DNA from: Guyanagaster necrorhizus
Lineage: Eukaryota; Basidiomycota; Agaricomycetes; Agaricales; Physalacriaceae
Direction: 5' to 3'
Assembly (NCBI RefSeq): GCF_019112545.1
Contig: NW_025064880.1
Coordinates: 124,001 to 188,000, forward strand
Length of the DNA: 64,000 bases
Shown: one piece after another, positions 1-13,081 of the stretch
Position numbering within the stretch: position 1 is the stretch's first letter
Layout of the letters: each line of letters starts with the position of its first letter
Notes under the pieces: generated by a model
The model's input: the letters and a program-made list of their open reading frames with translations, nothing else
The model's database searches: none
What the model was told of the DNA's origin: nothing
Position numbers and translations under genes: made by a program

Positions 1-903
1 TGCTGCCTAGCAGTTCACCGTCTCGCGATTTGGGCGATCAGGGGAAAGAAAAGGGCAAAGATGACAAGCAGCAGATGAAGGAAAAGAACAAGGTTGCAAA
101 GCTGAATGAAGCCTTGTTGGTGGGTCCATCTGGATTTCCGCAGCTGATCAAGGACACGAAGGATTTCAAGATTAAGGGAAAGGGACACGAGGTGCCGTCT
201 TTGTTACATTTTCTCTGGTTCATTTCGTTGAATTACTGTGGATATTATAGGAAATGGATCTTAATCGGTTGCTACAACGGTATCAGTACTGGACACAGCG
301 GATGTTCCCCAAGACTCAGTTCAAGGATACGGTAGAAAAGATAGAGAAGCTCTGTCATTCCAAAGTCATGCATGTCCGTCGCGCTCTTTATAACAATGGG
401 CTTGGAAGTAATCTTTTCTCCAGTCTCACATGACCAGCTGGCGTGACGAGGTCATGGGTGTGAACAAACCCACCGCTGAGGACGAAGACACGCTTGACAA
501 TGGCAATGAATCAGAAGTCGCAAACTACGCTTCATCGTCACCTGCTCCTCCCACTCGGCCACCGTCTTCACCTGGGGTATCGTCAGGCCCCGATGAAGAG
601 GACTCGCTCATACGTGAAGCGCAGATGGATGCAGATGAACGTAGAGGAGAAGCCACAAGCATATTGGCAATGGACGAGGACGAGGAGTTGTGGCACGAAT
701 TTGGAGACAGTGGGCCAAGCTCAGTACCTGATTTTGACGATGAGGGATGGGAAGCTATGGACGACATGGAGGCTGAGAGTTCCGTGTTTCTGTCGTCTGA
801 AGGACATATAAAAGAGGACATTGAAATGGGAGATGTAGCAAAGCAAAGGGAATCTGTAGCAGAGCCTTTGCTTGTCCCCTTGAATGATATGTATGCCGAG
901 TAA
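1..903 (+). CDS. CSM3: Csm3/Swi3 (Tipin) replication fork protection subunit, 5' end missing
   Basis: This is the 3' part of a gene that starts before the window. The readable frame begins at base 3. It carries the Swi3 domain: a GPSGFPQLIKDTKDF stretch ending in KGKGHE, an intron at about 192-250, then LNRLLQRYQYW and FPKTQF followed by EKIEKLCHSK. A second intron (about 370-423) leads into the last exon with WRDEV and an acidic tail rich in D, E and S, stopping at 903. In known systems Csm3/Tipin pairs with Tof1/Timeless to stabilise paused replication forks and help the checkpoint. The family's domain order and acidic C-terminus match. The borders of the second intron are uncertain. ATG2 follows on the same strand after about 250 bp. 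Confidence 0.82.
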
Positions 904-1150
904 CTTGTGTATTTCCTAATTGATTGCACGTGATCGCTCGGCCTCTATCCAAATTGGTGCAGCCTCCCCTGATCCAGTATCCTTGCAATTGCTGTATTGC
1001 ACTGCAAATAACCTCATCCACGTTGCATCCTAGCTCGTACACCGACAACGTGTGCGTCCGAGGGTATCGACAACGGCCCATGCCAGTGCTATCTCGTGCA
1101 GCCCTGTAACGTCCACCAGCTCCGACCCTGCAATGTCCTTTACCCCTGCA

Positions 1151-4100
1151 ATGTCTTGGTTCACATCCTGGCTCCCGGAGCTTCCAGCAATCAACATTTC
1201 CCTCCCAACGAGTATCCAGAGTCGATTCCTATCCTTTCTGCTCAAAAAGACTCTTGGACACTTCCTCAATCCCGGTCAATTGGATGTGCATCAAGTAGAT
1301 TCTCAGATTGGATCAGGATATGTTCAGGTTGCTGACTTGGAGTTGAGTAATCAAGTACGTGACATTATAGTATCGACGGTTGCAAAAGCTTGACGCATTG
1401 TCTAGGCTGTCAACGAGCTCTTGAATGGTCTGCCGATCGAGTTGCGTGATGGTCGCATAGGTTCCGTCATTGCTAGGATTCCCTGGCCGAATCCTTTGAC
1501 TTCTGCAGTCGGCTTCTCTCTCAACTCCCTTCATCTAACATTCGTTCTCTTGCCCTCGTCTAAACATACATCAAATACCACCAACCTCGCCGACTCGGTT
1601 GCTTCGGTAGCTTCAGTGGCGGAAACCTTCATTCACGATGAATTGACCCCTAGGGAAGAGTTCAAGTTGCGTGAATCATTTCACTCCGAACTCTCCGCCA
1701 CCGACGATCCCAGTGTCCCTGGTGGTCTCGATCCTTTCATAACATCCCCAGAATATGAGGATGCTTTGCCAGATATCGATCCAGCAGGTGTCTCCATGTT
1801 TGCAGTATTAATCGAACGCCTCCTTGCGAGGTTCGAATTCGATGCAGCAAATACCAAGATAACCCTCATACTGCCAGGTCGCACGAGTCTCACTTTATCT
1901 ATCTCAGACATACGCTATCGTACAGAAGACAGGTCGGACGATGAGGAGGATGGGAAGGTGCGGTCCGTATCCATCAATGGTATCACAGTTTCCGCACGTA
2001 ATCTTCGGCCAGCATTCGATATGTCCTTGTCTTCCACATCTATCCGACCAGTGTCTTCCCCTACTAGTACGCTTCAGTCATCATCTAGTACACCTCGATG
2101 TCCGTCCCCAACCTCATCTTCTTCGTCACTGGACGAAGACACGCAACTTGCCATGACTCAATCCCTCGCCTTTCTACCGCCTCGAACTGCCTCTCCAGCA
2201 AGTTCGGTGACTAGTAGCATGTACCAGAGTGCAGTTTCGACACAATTGGATCACACAGCCGATATCCAGGCTCCTGCCCCCGACCTTGGTGAATCTCCGG
2301 ACCAGCCCGACTTCAGGCCAGCGAAAGACAATGATCCAGCAGAGCAGGATGAAGACATCATTCTCTCATTTGGATCTGATCCAATCTCACTGCGATTGAC
2401 TACTCCAGGTCATTCTCACCCGCGCGAGGATACTGCGTCAAATGAAAACTTCAAGTTTTCTGTTACGGCAGGGATCATCGCTTGTTCGTTCCGTGCCTGG
2501 CATGTACGGAGTATTATGGACATCGCAAATGGTTGGTCATCACACCAACACCCTTCAGCCCCTTCAGCAGTTGAGATTTCACCGTCTCCACCGCTATTAA
2601 TGATGGGCTTGGAAGTGGCTTTGAATCTTAGAAGTTTGGTCATCCTTTTCCTCCCATCGACCAACCCCGATGCGGCACTAGCGACAAATGGGATAACAGG
2701 CTTCTTTGAAAGGCCCTTAATTCCACCCAGACTACCCCAAAGCTATGTAAGATTTCACGTTGAGGGTATTTCTTCTTCCGCGGAAATATCTTTAGGCTCG
2801 ATGGAGGGTGCGAGATCCCGCTCGTTAAAGGGCAAGAATGGTGCTTCTACCACGTCATCGACCCTTTCACTGTCCCTGGATGAACTATCTGCATTCGCAT
2901 TTCAACCCAGCGAGCCTTTATCCCAGGATGCTTACGCCACGCCCATTTTGATCACTGATTTCCATCTTCCAGAATCATATCTCAGACCACATCAGCACCC
3001 GGACCCTATCTCGAAGTGTGGCGAATGTCCGGATTTACCCTCTTTCGATATTTTGGATTGGACTGACGATAGGCATCATCTAAATGGAATGAGATTATCA
3101 CAGTGGAGGACTAAACACAGACATAGACCCGAGAAGAGGTCCGATCCCAGCAGCCATCCTGCAGTCGTAGTGTTCGTGTCTCAGAGCCCCTCATCGTCTG
3201 AACGTGAGAAGAACAGGAAGGTCCATCAAACAGATGTTGAGGTAAAAATCCTCCCATTGCATGTATTTGTGGATCTCCGACAAATCCTTGCAACGTGCAG
3301 TGTGATGGAGTTCCTGGATGAACTCACTGCGGCTCATACTTCTTTGACACTGGATGAGGAGGATCATTTCGATAATGACAGCGAGGACGAGGACGTTGGC
3401 GACGCTGAAGGTGATACACCACCCGCTACGCCTCGTCATGGAATTCTGAGGTTCAAAGAAAAGGAGGCGGAGCGGGAAAGGCGAAGGCTTGAGCAACTAG
3501 TTTTGAAAGATCTTGATCTTGATTTTGACTATCAAGCTCAGAAGCTACCAAGGACTGAACAGAAGCGCTCAGCGCGAAAGGTTTGCTTTTTTCATAGAAA
3601 CGTTTTGCACAGTCTCATTGATAATCAAGCGTCGGCCGCGGAAACAACAGGGAGCTTCACTGAACATCGTTGTCGAGGTGCCTCTAATTCGTTTGCAAGT
3701 ACGGTGTCCACTTCCTACCGGAATATCGCCTCGCTCTGGTTCGCTTATTCTCGATTTGCATGACATTCGTGTCGCAAATGGACTTTCGAGGAAACCACCC
3801 AGCACCAGGTTTGCTGACGCAACTTCTCTGGCAACTGATGGCGATGTACTTGCCGCTCTTAAGATCGGGCGTATCGTCATATCTTCTTCAACGATGACAA
3901 TCGGGAAGGCCGCAGCGCTCCTATCTATTGGGCCCCTGACTTCTTCCGATGATCATGAAGAAGCTAGCATATCTCTACTACCCTATGCTGTCGTGACGAA
4001 GTCATCACGCACATCTACACTAGCTTTGACCATTTCCATCCCATCGGTCTGTGTTAATATGTCTAAACCTGCACTCGACGGCTTGCAATATTGGGCAGAT

Positions 4101-7100
4101 GATGTCACTCAGTTGTTAGAAGGGGCGTTCGGAACTGCACCTAGTGGTGGCGATAGTGACAAGTCAAGTATCATCGGCAGTAGATTTTTCACCCAATCAA
4201 GGAGTGGGAGCGGTAGCGAAACAACCACCAGGGCCAGTAAACCGAAACAGAGTGAAACGGCGGTGAAGATCACGATTTCTGAAGGTAAAGATAATCTGTG
4301 ATGAGTAGGGAAACGTCAGGTTTACATTTTTTTCCAGCATTTGTTCGAATAGCTCTTCCTCGGAAGTCTGAGGATTTGGTGTCTGTTCGGCCGTTAGACT
4401 TGTACGCGTCTGACGTCGATATCCTGGTCGAAATGAGGCCCGATGGAAAGGCGAGAACATGTATTCCGATATCAATTTCATTTAGCCTAATATTCTCCAA
4501 GGATGAAACCGTCGTCACAGTGGGAGTCATGGATTTGACTTTGAAGAATGCTGATACTTCGAATGCTTTCGAAACATATCTATCATTGACTGCTCCTCGG
4601 AGTCTGGTCAGTTTCATCTCTCTGCGATCTCTTTCAAGTCTGACTCGCCTCTTATCAGACTGCGACCTCTCAATGTCTGCTTCGCCTTCAGTTTACTTCC
4701 CTTGTTATACCGGAGACAACAGCGAAGGAATCCCGCATAAAAATTTCATTATGGGGATTCACTTTCAGGTTCTATCCCGATATTGGTTGGACTTCTGATA
4801 TTGCTGAATTCATTAAAGCTCCTCCTGGTGTCAGTGACAAAATTCTCCCTATCTATACATTTGCTTATGAGATTCCAGGCCTTTGAATCTGTAATTCCAA
4901 GCGAGCGGACCCGTATTTTGATTCGAATTTCTGATGGGTCGATCAATGCTGTGGCGCCAAAACACCCAGGTTCTGTCGTTGTGCATATTGGCGATTTAGA
5001 ATTTGGGACAAACCTTGTTGGATCATCGTCTGACGTCTCATTTCGTTTGAGTGTTCCGGCCTTTGCATTACTCGCCGTCAACGACACCTCTGACATCACT
5101 GAGCCTAACTTTACTTCGAGTTCTCGCAATGGTGTCTCCTACTGGAGGGTTCGTCCTATGGTCCTATAAGAATGTCTTTGGCTGATGGACGTCTTGTAGA
5201 AAATTGGTTATGCTTTGCTTGCGGAGGTTGCTTCTCTTGACGTGCATTTTACTGCGACACAGGGGTCAGGAATCAAAGTGTGTTGGTATTGATCGTCTGT
5301 GTGTATCTGCTCATCTACGTCTGCATCTCAGGTAACCGTGGATCATGTTGGACTTCGCTTGCATCTTTGTGCTGATACTTTGGGAGAGCTGATTGCTTTT
5401 GTCGGTGATCTTGTATCTACTTTCAAGGCTCCGACAGAACAGCAGTAAGTGACTTATGTAAATCTTCTTTCCTCCACTTTACATTCTCTGCACCCAGAGA
5501 AATTAAGCTGAAACGAAGGCCGACTATGATCTCCGAGCAACCATCAAGTCGCCAAAATCTTATGTGTAAGTGCCTGTCCTCAATTTACTTCTCCACTCTC
5601 ATGAACAAGTCTCATAGCTTCCATCGACGATCTTGCGTTCAAGCGCGTTCCTGATGTAGGACCGGCTCCAGACATGATTTATGACGACCTTCCGACGAAT
5701 CTTGACTACTTGGATGAATCATTCAGCGCAGCTGCAGGTTTGCGTGAGCTGCGGGATGACGACCTTGAGGACTTTGACGATGAGGGTACCGATGAGACGC
5801 AGACACCTGATGACCAGCGGGTTGGGATTGTATCAAAAGTGGGCGGTGAGACCATCAAGATGCTCCGTCCGGAAGGCATTCATCCGGTTGAACACTATTT
5901 CGACACTTTGCAGCCTGAACCTATAGATGGTCATATGGAGTAAGTATCTTCCTTCCCGGTGTTGACGATTCTCAACAACCATGCCAGATTTGGAGAAAGA
6001 GTCATGCACGTTCAGTTGAACGACGCGGACATCAATGTCTTCCTCTATGCCGGATACGACTGGGCCAAGACCAGACGAACTATTGAAGAGGGAGTGAAGG
6101 AGATGCGGAAACGTTTGGCGAAGATCAGACAGCTTGTCGCCAGCGGGCAGACACAGGACACAAGCCTGGAAGACGAGACCAGTGCTTTACTCTTCAATTC
6201 CGTCTACATAGGATTGGACCAGGACGCTGATGAGCTAGAACCCGGTGCTCTGATTGCTGCGATTGATGAAGAACTCAAGGACGACTATGAGACGGCTAGC
6301 CAAAGCTCATGGCAGTCCCTCAAACCGTCGGCAGCCAACAAAGCTCAGACAAAGGTCCCTCGAGTCCATGGTAAACGACTTACTCGTGCCAAGGGACCTA
6401 GTATCGAGTTTCGGTTAGCTGACATGAAGCTCAACGTTGACCAGTATAAGCCAGAAGAACCGACGGTGTCGAGGATCTTTTCTACTGTACGAGATTTTGA
6501 GATTCTTGATCATATGAAGACGTCGACCTGGAATAAATTTTTGACGAGTATGCGATCCGATTCACGTGGTAACGTACGGGAAACGGATTCAAATATGGCT
6601 CGTGTTGAACTTCGCATGATACATCCTGTGCATGGGCATTCTTCAGAAGAAGCGAGACTGAAGGTAATTCTCATTTCGAACTTAGCTTGATGGTCATCTC
6701 ATCACTTCACTAGGCAAAGATCTTGCCCCTAAGGCTGCATGTGGATCAAGACGCACTTGACTTCCTAAAGAGCTTCTTTAGTTTCAAGGATCCTCATGCA
6801 CTGCCATCCACACCCCAGGATTTAGATGATGACATTTTTTTCCGTAAGCTTCCTGTTTATGCAGAAAATATGCTTCTTGATACCATCTTACTAGAACTGG
6901 CCGAGGTATTTCCTATCGACGTCAAGATGGATTACAAACCCCGGCGCGTTGATTATAGGGCGCTGAAGGAGGGTAGGACAATAGAGTTGATGAACTTCTT
7001 TCACTTCGATGGTTCTGAGATGACGCTTCGACATATAACTTTAGCAGGGGTGAGTTAGCAGTTATATACCTTTGCTACTCGCTGACAATATATGCAGATT

Positions 7101-7850
7101 TCTGGTTGGCCACGTCTTTTCGACCTCTTGAACGACTTATGGACACCAGACGTCAAAGCTACGCAGTTGGTTGATGTCATTTCCGGCGTCGCTCCGATAC
7201 GTTCCGTAGTTAACGTTGGATCAGGCATTGCAGATCTGGTGCTCTTACCCATTGCACAGTACAGAAAGGATGGAAGGATCGTCCGAGGAGTACAAAAGGG
7301 TGCTACAGCGTTTGTCAAGTCGACAGCTATTGAAGCCATTAAGCTTGGTGCCCGTTTGGCCACCGGAACTCAAGTCATACTGGAGCAGGCCGAAGGAGTT
7401 CTCGGAGGACAGTTCGACAATCCTATTATGGCGGAGACATTGCAAGGAGATGAATTTGTTCAGTATGGTTATGGTGATGGGGATGAAGCTGGGGAGATGA
7501 TCAGCAAGTACGCTGAGCAGCCAGCTGACATTAAGGAAGGAGTGCAGTCGGCGTACAGGAGTCTGCATCGAAACTTGAATTCGGCTGCGCAGACCATTTT
7601 GGCTGTTCCTATGGAGGTCTACGAGAGATCGGGTAACGAGGTATGTTTCTTCGTTCAAAACGCCAATTGGCGGGTTTTCTGACAAGAGATACAGGGACCC
7701 GTTCGTTCCGTTATAAGAGCAGTTCCAATCGCAGTCTTGAAGCCGATGATAGGCGCCAGTGAGGCTATTAGCAAGACTCTACTGGGTCTTCACAACACGT
7801 TAGATCCTAATGTTCGCCACGACAATCAGGCAAAGTATAAACAGCGCTGA
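1151..7850 (+). CDS. ATG2: ATG2, autophagy bridge-like lipid transfer protein
   Basis: Very large gene with about a dozen short introns. ATG2 is a rod-shaped protein that moves lipids from the ER to the growing autophagosome, working with Atg9 and Atg18. The first exon (1151-1354) gives an N-terminal chorein-type segment starting MSWFTSWLPELPAIN. After an intron ending at 1405 it continues AVNELLNGLPIELRDG and IPWPNPLTS, which are hallmark ATG2 N-terminal sequences. The middle is long, serine-rich and weakly conserved. The C-terminal exons (about 5990-7840) carry the ATG_C region, with the lipid-binding helical segment around GVQKGATAFVKSTAIEA and a final KPMIGASEAISKTLLG. The start at 1151 was chosen because upstream in-frame ATGs add low-complexity sequence unlike the family. 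The stop is TGA 7848-7850. It converges with RLP24, with 138 bp between the stops. Confidence 0.95.
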
Positions 7851-7988
7851 TTTTATCTTTACGATCTTTTACCTCATAGCATTTTGCATTGAACCTCCTT
7901 ACGGTAGAATAATACTTCAATAGTGTATCAATAGTGTATACGTGAATCATGGAATACATGGCAGACGCAGAAGAGAATAAGAAGACTA

Positions 7989-8786
7989 TCAATCTATATC
8001 CATGGTCATTGACCGATCCTCGCCCTGGATGAGAGCACTCCGGCTCTTTGAAGGGACCTTGATTTTCTCCCGTATCTTTGACGATTCGGATGGTTCGATA
8101 GCCATGGGCTCGACCAGGGTGGAAGATGGCTGCTTGGCTGTTTCCATACTCTTTTTGCGGTGAGCCTTTAGTTTTTCTCGGCTCAAAGCCATTCTGTTGG
8201 AACAGATGTTAGCAAACGGCGCCTTGTGTAGAGGGTGTCCCACGCACCTGTTCTTCCAGAACGCCCGCTCTCTGCGCTGTTTGATTTCTCCGACCCGCTT
8301 CATGGCAGTAATTGTGGTCTTCATCAATTCTCTGTCGTAGCGTACTGGTACGTTTCGTCGTTTCTCAAAGTCGATCGTGGAGTCCTATTTCCATTCAAAT
8401 GAGCTTTCTGCAATGTCGACAGTCGTCTGGGTACGCACAATGGTCATCTCCTTGCCCGCTGCTTTCCTAAACGCCTTTGTCCACCGTACTTTGCGTGGGT
8501 TACGCTTCATCCTGTGACATTGCGTTAATATTCAAAGAAGAGAGCCGGCAAAATAGGCAACGTACTTGAAGTTCTTATGACATCTAAAAGCGCAATGAGA
8601 TTTTTATTCGAGCAGGACGATTGCATACGAACTTTGAGGTGCAGAACCTGAAAACCTTGGCGTCATTTCGAACAAATGCAGAGCCTGGGAAGACCTAATT
8701 AGCGTATGCCAGAATTGTAGCAAAACTGACATGCCATGCCCTGGATATACGCTAGTCGAACAGAAATAGCACTTTTCAATCCGCAT
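7989..8786 (-). CDS. RLP24: RLP24, 60S ribosome biogenesis factor
   Basis: Spliced minus-strand gene of five exons. RLP24 is an L24e-like protein that sits on pre-60S particles in place of Rpl24 and recruits the Drg1/Afg2 AAA-ATPase in the cytoplasm. The first exon reads [20 protein letters not shown]. The next supply [12 protein letters not shown] and SKCHKNFK, completing the zinc-binding CxxC...CxxxC set, then [38 protein letters not shown] and [20 protein letters not shown]. The tail is basic and serine-rich and stops at 7989. The residue after the third cysteine is Thr where the family usually has Arg. Length (about 190 aa) is normal. The ATG at 8784-8786 opens directly on the conserved RIEKC start. 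All splice junctions checked give GT...AG. Confidence 0.93.
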
Positions 8787-11700
8787 GACGGTAGGAGGAG
8801 TAAAGATGTTTTCAGTCACGTCACAGGTCACAAACTCGCCCTATGTCTGGCCATCTGTCGCACGGTGCACTTGTTCCAGTCCCTGCTGTCCTCGTAAAGG
8901 AGTGTTTGTCTAGCTTCTATCTTCTATCTTGTTACATGGCCCCATGATGTCCTAGAGTGACGTTACAGGCATGCGGCAGCCAGGAATTTCCCCCGAAGAT
9001 GAGCCCGAGAAGTTGATAGAGACGGAAAGTTACTTTTGTGCATGTCAGGATGCTTCTTCAAGTTGATATTCGGTTGGGCAATCAATACAATATATATGCA
9101 CATAAAGTTCGCGTACGGCTTGTATAGACTTACAAATACCAATCTGCTGGGTACGGCTGGACTGTTCAAGCGAAACCTTATAGCCTTCGCTTCTTTCAAG
9201 GACCCCAAGGAAACAATAAGGGATTAGATATGTCTAGAACGTGTTTTCATCTATTCATCTATCAGTACATCGCTGGAAGAAACATACCCGTATCCGGCGT
9301 TCCGGCTTCGGGCCACACACCATCACTCAACGAAAAATGTCGCGTCCTTCGTTTCACAAGCCGGTGGATGTTGCCTGGATTTCAGCAATCTCAATGTCAT
9401 GATATTAGGAGCATATTCGGAACACGTTCCAATGGACGAAAAGAATGTTGCCGGCAACGGCCATCCAGGAGCTACAGAGGTAAACCAGAGAATTCCATAT
9501 AGTCAGATGTCGTATGTGTGTGCATGGATAGAATAACGGATTTTTCGGCCGTATTAACACTGTCTAGGTGATGAATATGTAGGTGCTGGTAATGGACCTA
9601 TATCTATGTGAGGGCCTCAACAGGCATTCAAGGGGAGCGGCCGAGATGCCAGGCAACGCATAGATTTGGCGCCCCATTACAGACTAGTTGCGGGTGTACG
9701 ATGACGCCTGTACGAAGACGCATGAAGGCTGAAAGAGATATCTAAAACAACAAGTTCTGATATAGGGTAGAAGTTGGTTGGCCGTCCGGGTGATCAGAGC
9801 CGCGCCAGCTGAGAAGGACAAGCACGCAACAGTCAGGTGAAGCAAAGGGGAGGCGTTCTCTAATTCGTCGGGAATTATGCACTAAGGTAATAGACAAGCA
9901 AGAGGTGAGCAGTCAGATTTCGGATTGTGGTACCATAGTACAGGTCAATAACGAGCGAGTGGCAAAAATAAGGCCGCCTCTTACCAGCCAAGCGGCGGTG
10001 AACAACGACGCCAATACTCTCTATTCAACGAGTCGCGACCTCAGATCTTAGACCCTGAAAGCTACAAGGTCGGGAGCACAGTCGGAACGCATCCAAAGAC
10101 ACAAAAGAAGATCTGGTGATGGCGGCGAAGGGGAGAGCCATGACAAGTTAAACGATAAGGAAATTGCTTGCAAGCAAGTCCTTGAGCACAAAGAAGTGTC
10201 CAAAGTTTCACTAGGGAGCAATGTCGACGAGACGCGTATTTTTGGATCGAGAGACATGGGAAATATGGATTCCAAATGACAACAGGATTTGGGCGGTTTC
10301 GGCAGGTTTTCACACAGCCCAGGACACAGAGCATCAGACAAGAGCTTGCGCCATGCAGGATCGGCCAGCACGTAAAACCAGAGAAAAGTAGGTAACATTC
10401 GGATTTCAAGGGACCGGGTCCATGATCTTATAGAGCCCCTTTTGCCTTTAGCACAGAAGGGCCAAATTCGAATACCACTTAGGACTTCCGGGACGGTGCA
10501 CGTCCGAGTCCAATCGGAGATTCCTATAGAAGAATTTGAACCCAGATTTAAGCTGGAAAGTGCTAAAAACTTTCGCTGATAAAATAAGGATTAATACCAG
10601 AAATCGGAAGAAGAGTGCGGTGCATACTTGGTGTTGAATTTCAACGTGTGAAAGGAGCTAGAGCATTCGCAATTCAGCGATAAACTAGAAATGAAGTCAC
10701 AAATAGAAATTGAACGAGTTCTACAGGAAAGTTCCTGCTCCGCTCGGCAGAAAAATTGGGCCCAGCAGCCTGCAAGGGCTGCATTGAATCTGGCAGCGTC
10801 GGACAACGAAGAAGCAGTACAGCAGGCCCAGATGAACCTAAAATTCAAACCGCGACAAATTGGGAACAGTCATTTTGCACGGTGTCAGTTTGAAAAAATC
10901 GACATGGTCGATTTCGATGATGTAAACCGCACCGGAAGACTGAGAAATGCAGCTATTAGAAGGAGAATATTTATTAGAAAGAATAGACAGACGATGAGAA
11001 AATGTTTGCGGCAAGAAATTGCGATCGGCAGTTCCGAAGGTTCTGATTTGTAACCCTATTTCTGCGATCACCACCACCACCACCACCACCTTCGTCGACA
11101 CCGTCATCATCACCTGCATTGTCTGCCGCAGCGGAGACATATTTCGTTCAGTCTACAGCGATAACAATGGATTTTTCTCACTTACAAGGCAGATCTGGTC
11201 GGTTTTTATCGTGGCCTGGTCTTGCTAATCGTGCTTCTCGAGGGCAATGGGCGCATACAAGTCTTCGGCGCTGCTCCTGGGCCATCCTGACCACAGACAA
11301 GGCCTCAAGAAGCATAATTGACGGGGCCAGTGGATGAGGATAGCGCTCAGATGCCACCTTACGATTCGACCAACAAGATACTCGGCGAATAGGACCTTAC
11401 GACCAAGGGATTGCTCTTCTTGAACCTTTCAGTCACCAACAGAGACAAATATCAGGATAATCGACCCAGGATCATGGAGGATGAGGAGGAGATGCTCTCA
11501 AAGGTGGATACTCAGAGAAAACGGGTACGGCTAGAAGGTGTGTTGCTGTATTCTTGCATTTATTCTTGAAGGGTAATAATCCTTTGGTCTAGACGAGTAC
11601 CGCGGTGTTCAGTCGTTTACGGTCCATGCGCACTGACTTTTGGTCAAGTCGTTAGCCTTGACGAATCTTGCTAAAGGCGAGTTCTGTTGTTGAGAATTCA

Positions 11701-12410
11701 CTCCAGTATGGGGTACCTGAACGACGTTGTTCATTTCAGTGGTGGTAGTACATCACTGATACAGGATAACGCGGCATACACACGGTTCCGACCTTTTATT
11801 GCTGTGACGGGAAATGACTCATTAGGTCACGTCACACTGGCGCGCGTCCGCGTTAATGCCCTAGGCGACAGAAGGCGAAATACTGAAGGAAGTGAACGGA
11901 AGATACGAGGGATTTTTCAATGTCTAAGGACAGAGGAGTTTGAAAGGTAAAACTCTCACCTGCTTGTATGTTTGGCGCGAGGATATCACTGTGGACTGGG
12001 AGCAAGAACGAGAAACATCTGTTGGGCCGCTAATAGTGCTTTCGTTCGATATCACAAGCGACGATACGGTGGAAGGGACTGGGCGCCTCCAACTCAACGT
12101 ATACCCGACGTCCTGGGTTGTTCGGCTCGCGGCTGGCCGGCGGTGTAGGTCTCCTGCGAGTCCGGCGCGTCTCTACAAATTCGATTGTTTCGACTAATCT
12201 ACTGGATCAGCTCTATTCATTGCTGGGAATGGCTTCTACTTGGAAATGGTTACCTGCGTGTCCCGTCGAACAGTTTATCGAAAAGAATATTCTCGATTAC
12301 TGCCCTCACAACTGTCTGTGTTCCGGCATCACGCCTGTTCAAAGAAGGAATAGGGTCAGCCAATTGCGGTTGCCGTGTCAAATTTACCCTGAAAGCTAGA
12401 AAAAATCCAA
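8787..12410. other. gene-poor stretch without a recognised gene
   Basis: About 3.6 kb with no ORF that matches a family I know and no convincing multi-exon chain. Short open frames exist on both strands (for example 10048-10409 minus in two overlapping frames, 10691-11053 plus, 11940-12399 plus). They lack recognisable motifs and overlap each other. The left end, just before the RLP24 start codon, should hold the RLP24 promoter. CpG content looks ordinary, unlike the decayed repeats at the right end of the window. I see no terminal repeats or transposase motifs. Confidence 0.5.
11069..11090. repeat. (CAC)n microsatellite
   Basis: Seven tandem CAC/CCA units in a non-coding context. It would encode poly-His, poly-Thr or poly-Pro depending on frame. 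It is a simple-sequence tract with no sign of function. Confidence 0.8.
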
Positions 12411-12418
12411 TATATAAG
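12411..12418 (+). promoter_or_regulatory. TATA box of the small gene at 12480
   Basis: TATATAAG lies 62 bp upstream of the ATG at 12480. The related gene at 19035 has TATTTAAG at a similar distance, which supports both as core-promoter elements. Confidence 0.5.
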
Positions 12419-12479
12419 CTTCAACAGACATTTCAGTTGTCAACGTCGCCCTTCAAGCTTCATCGATTCAGCCCTTGAA

Positions 12480-13081
12480 ATGCCTCAGTGCTGCTCCAAG
12501 AAAACGATCCTGAAAGTCGTGCCTCGTCATGTACCTCGTCATATCCCTACGTACGATGAAGTTCTTCGCCAAAATTTTGCGTCAACTCTTCGCTTACCGG
12601 CTTACCGTTTCTCGTATGCTACGCGCTACCATCCGTATCGTCGACCTCCTCCTCGATTCAGGGCACGGTATTGTTTATGTTCGTCCTACTTCAGTTCACC
12701 AATGTTCTCCAGTTTGAAACAGGGAATGACGACCCACCAATGCCTCCAACACCAGTAATCCTTCCCCAGGCCCTCGGAGTAAGTAGATTTTATAGCAAGG
12801 TGTTGGAATTACTCTGATGGCCTTAGGCCATCCCTTTTCACTATGGTCTTGACGACGATGACGGCTACATTGGCGAAGATGAATACAACGAAACAGTAGA
12901 GTGGTTTGACGGTGGAGTGGAGGGGGAGGAGGGGGAGGACATGCAAGAGGAGGAGCTAGGCAACGAAGAACCTGTCACTATACTGGTCAGGATTGGATAT
13001 ACTGGTCTTTTTGCACGCCATGTCTTACCACCAATTCTTACTAGGCACGTATCGTCCGCCAGTATCAGTATCATGTACTGA
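12480..13081 (+). CDS. small unknown protein, paralogue of the gene at 19035, possibly frameshifted
   Basis: I do not recognise the family. From the ATG at 12480 the frame contains LPAYRFSYATRYHPY, matching PPAYRRSYMNRYHPY of the gene at 19035. Next to it, in another frame, lies IVDLLLDS, matching IVDVTLP of that paralogue, where both pieces are in one frame. About 22 bases present in the paralogue between YHPY and IVD are missing here, which would shift the frame. An alternative ATG at 12529 keeps IVDLLLDSGHG and, through an intron ending near 12720, joins GNDDPPMPPTPVILPQALG. After another intron (GTAAGT at about 12781, AG at about 12828) an acidic tail follows (GLDDDDGYIGEDEY, EGEEGEDMQEEEL), stopping at 13081. 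It is either a diverged gene or a young pseudogene. The TATA box upstream favours past or present expression. Confidence 0.4.

Noticed and set aside
525..929. 134-aa minus-strand ORF over the CSM3 tail
   Set aside because: It mirrors the acidic/serine-rich repeat codons of the plus-strand gene and is not independent.
10048..10409. two overlapping minus-strand ORFs of about 115 aa
   Set aside because: Two frames are open over the same bases and neither has motifs or partner exons. It is more likely chance openness in a gene-poor stretch.
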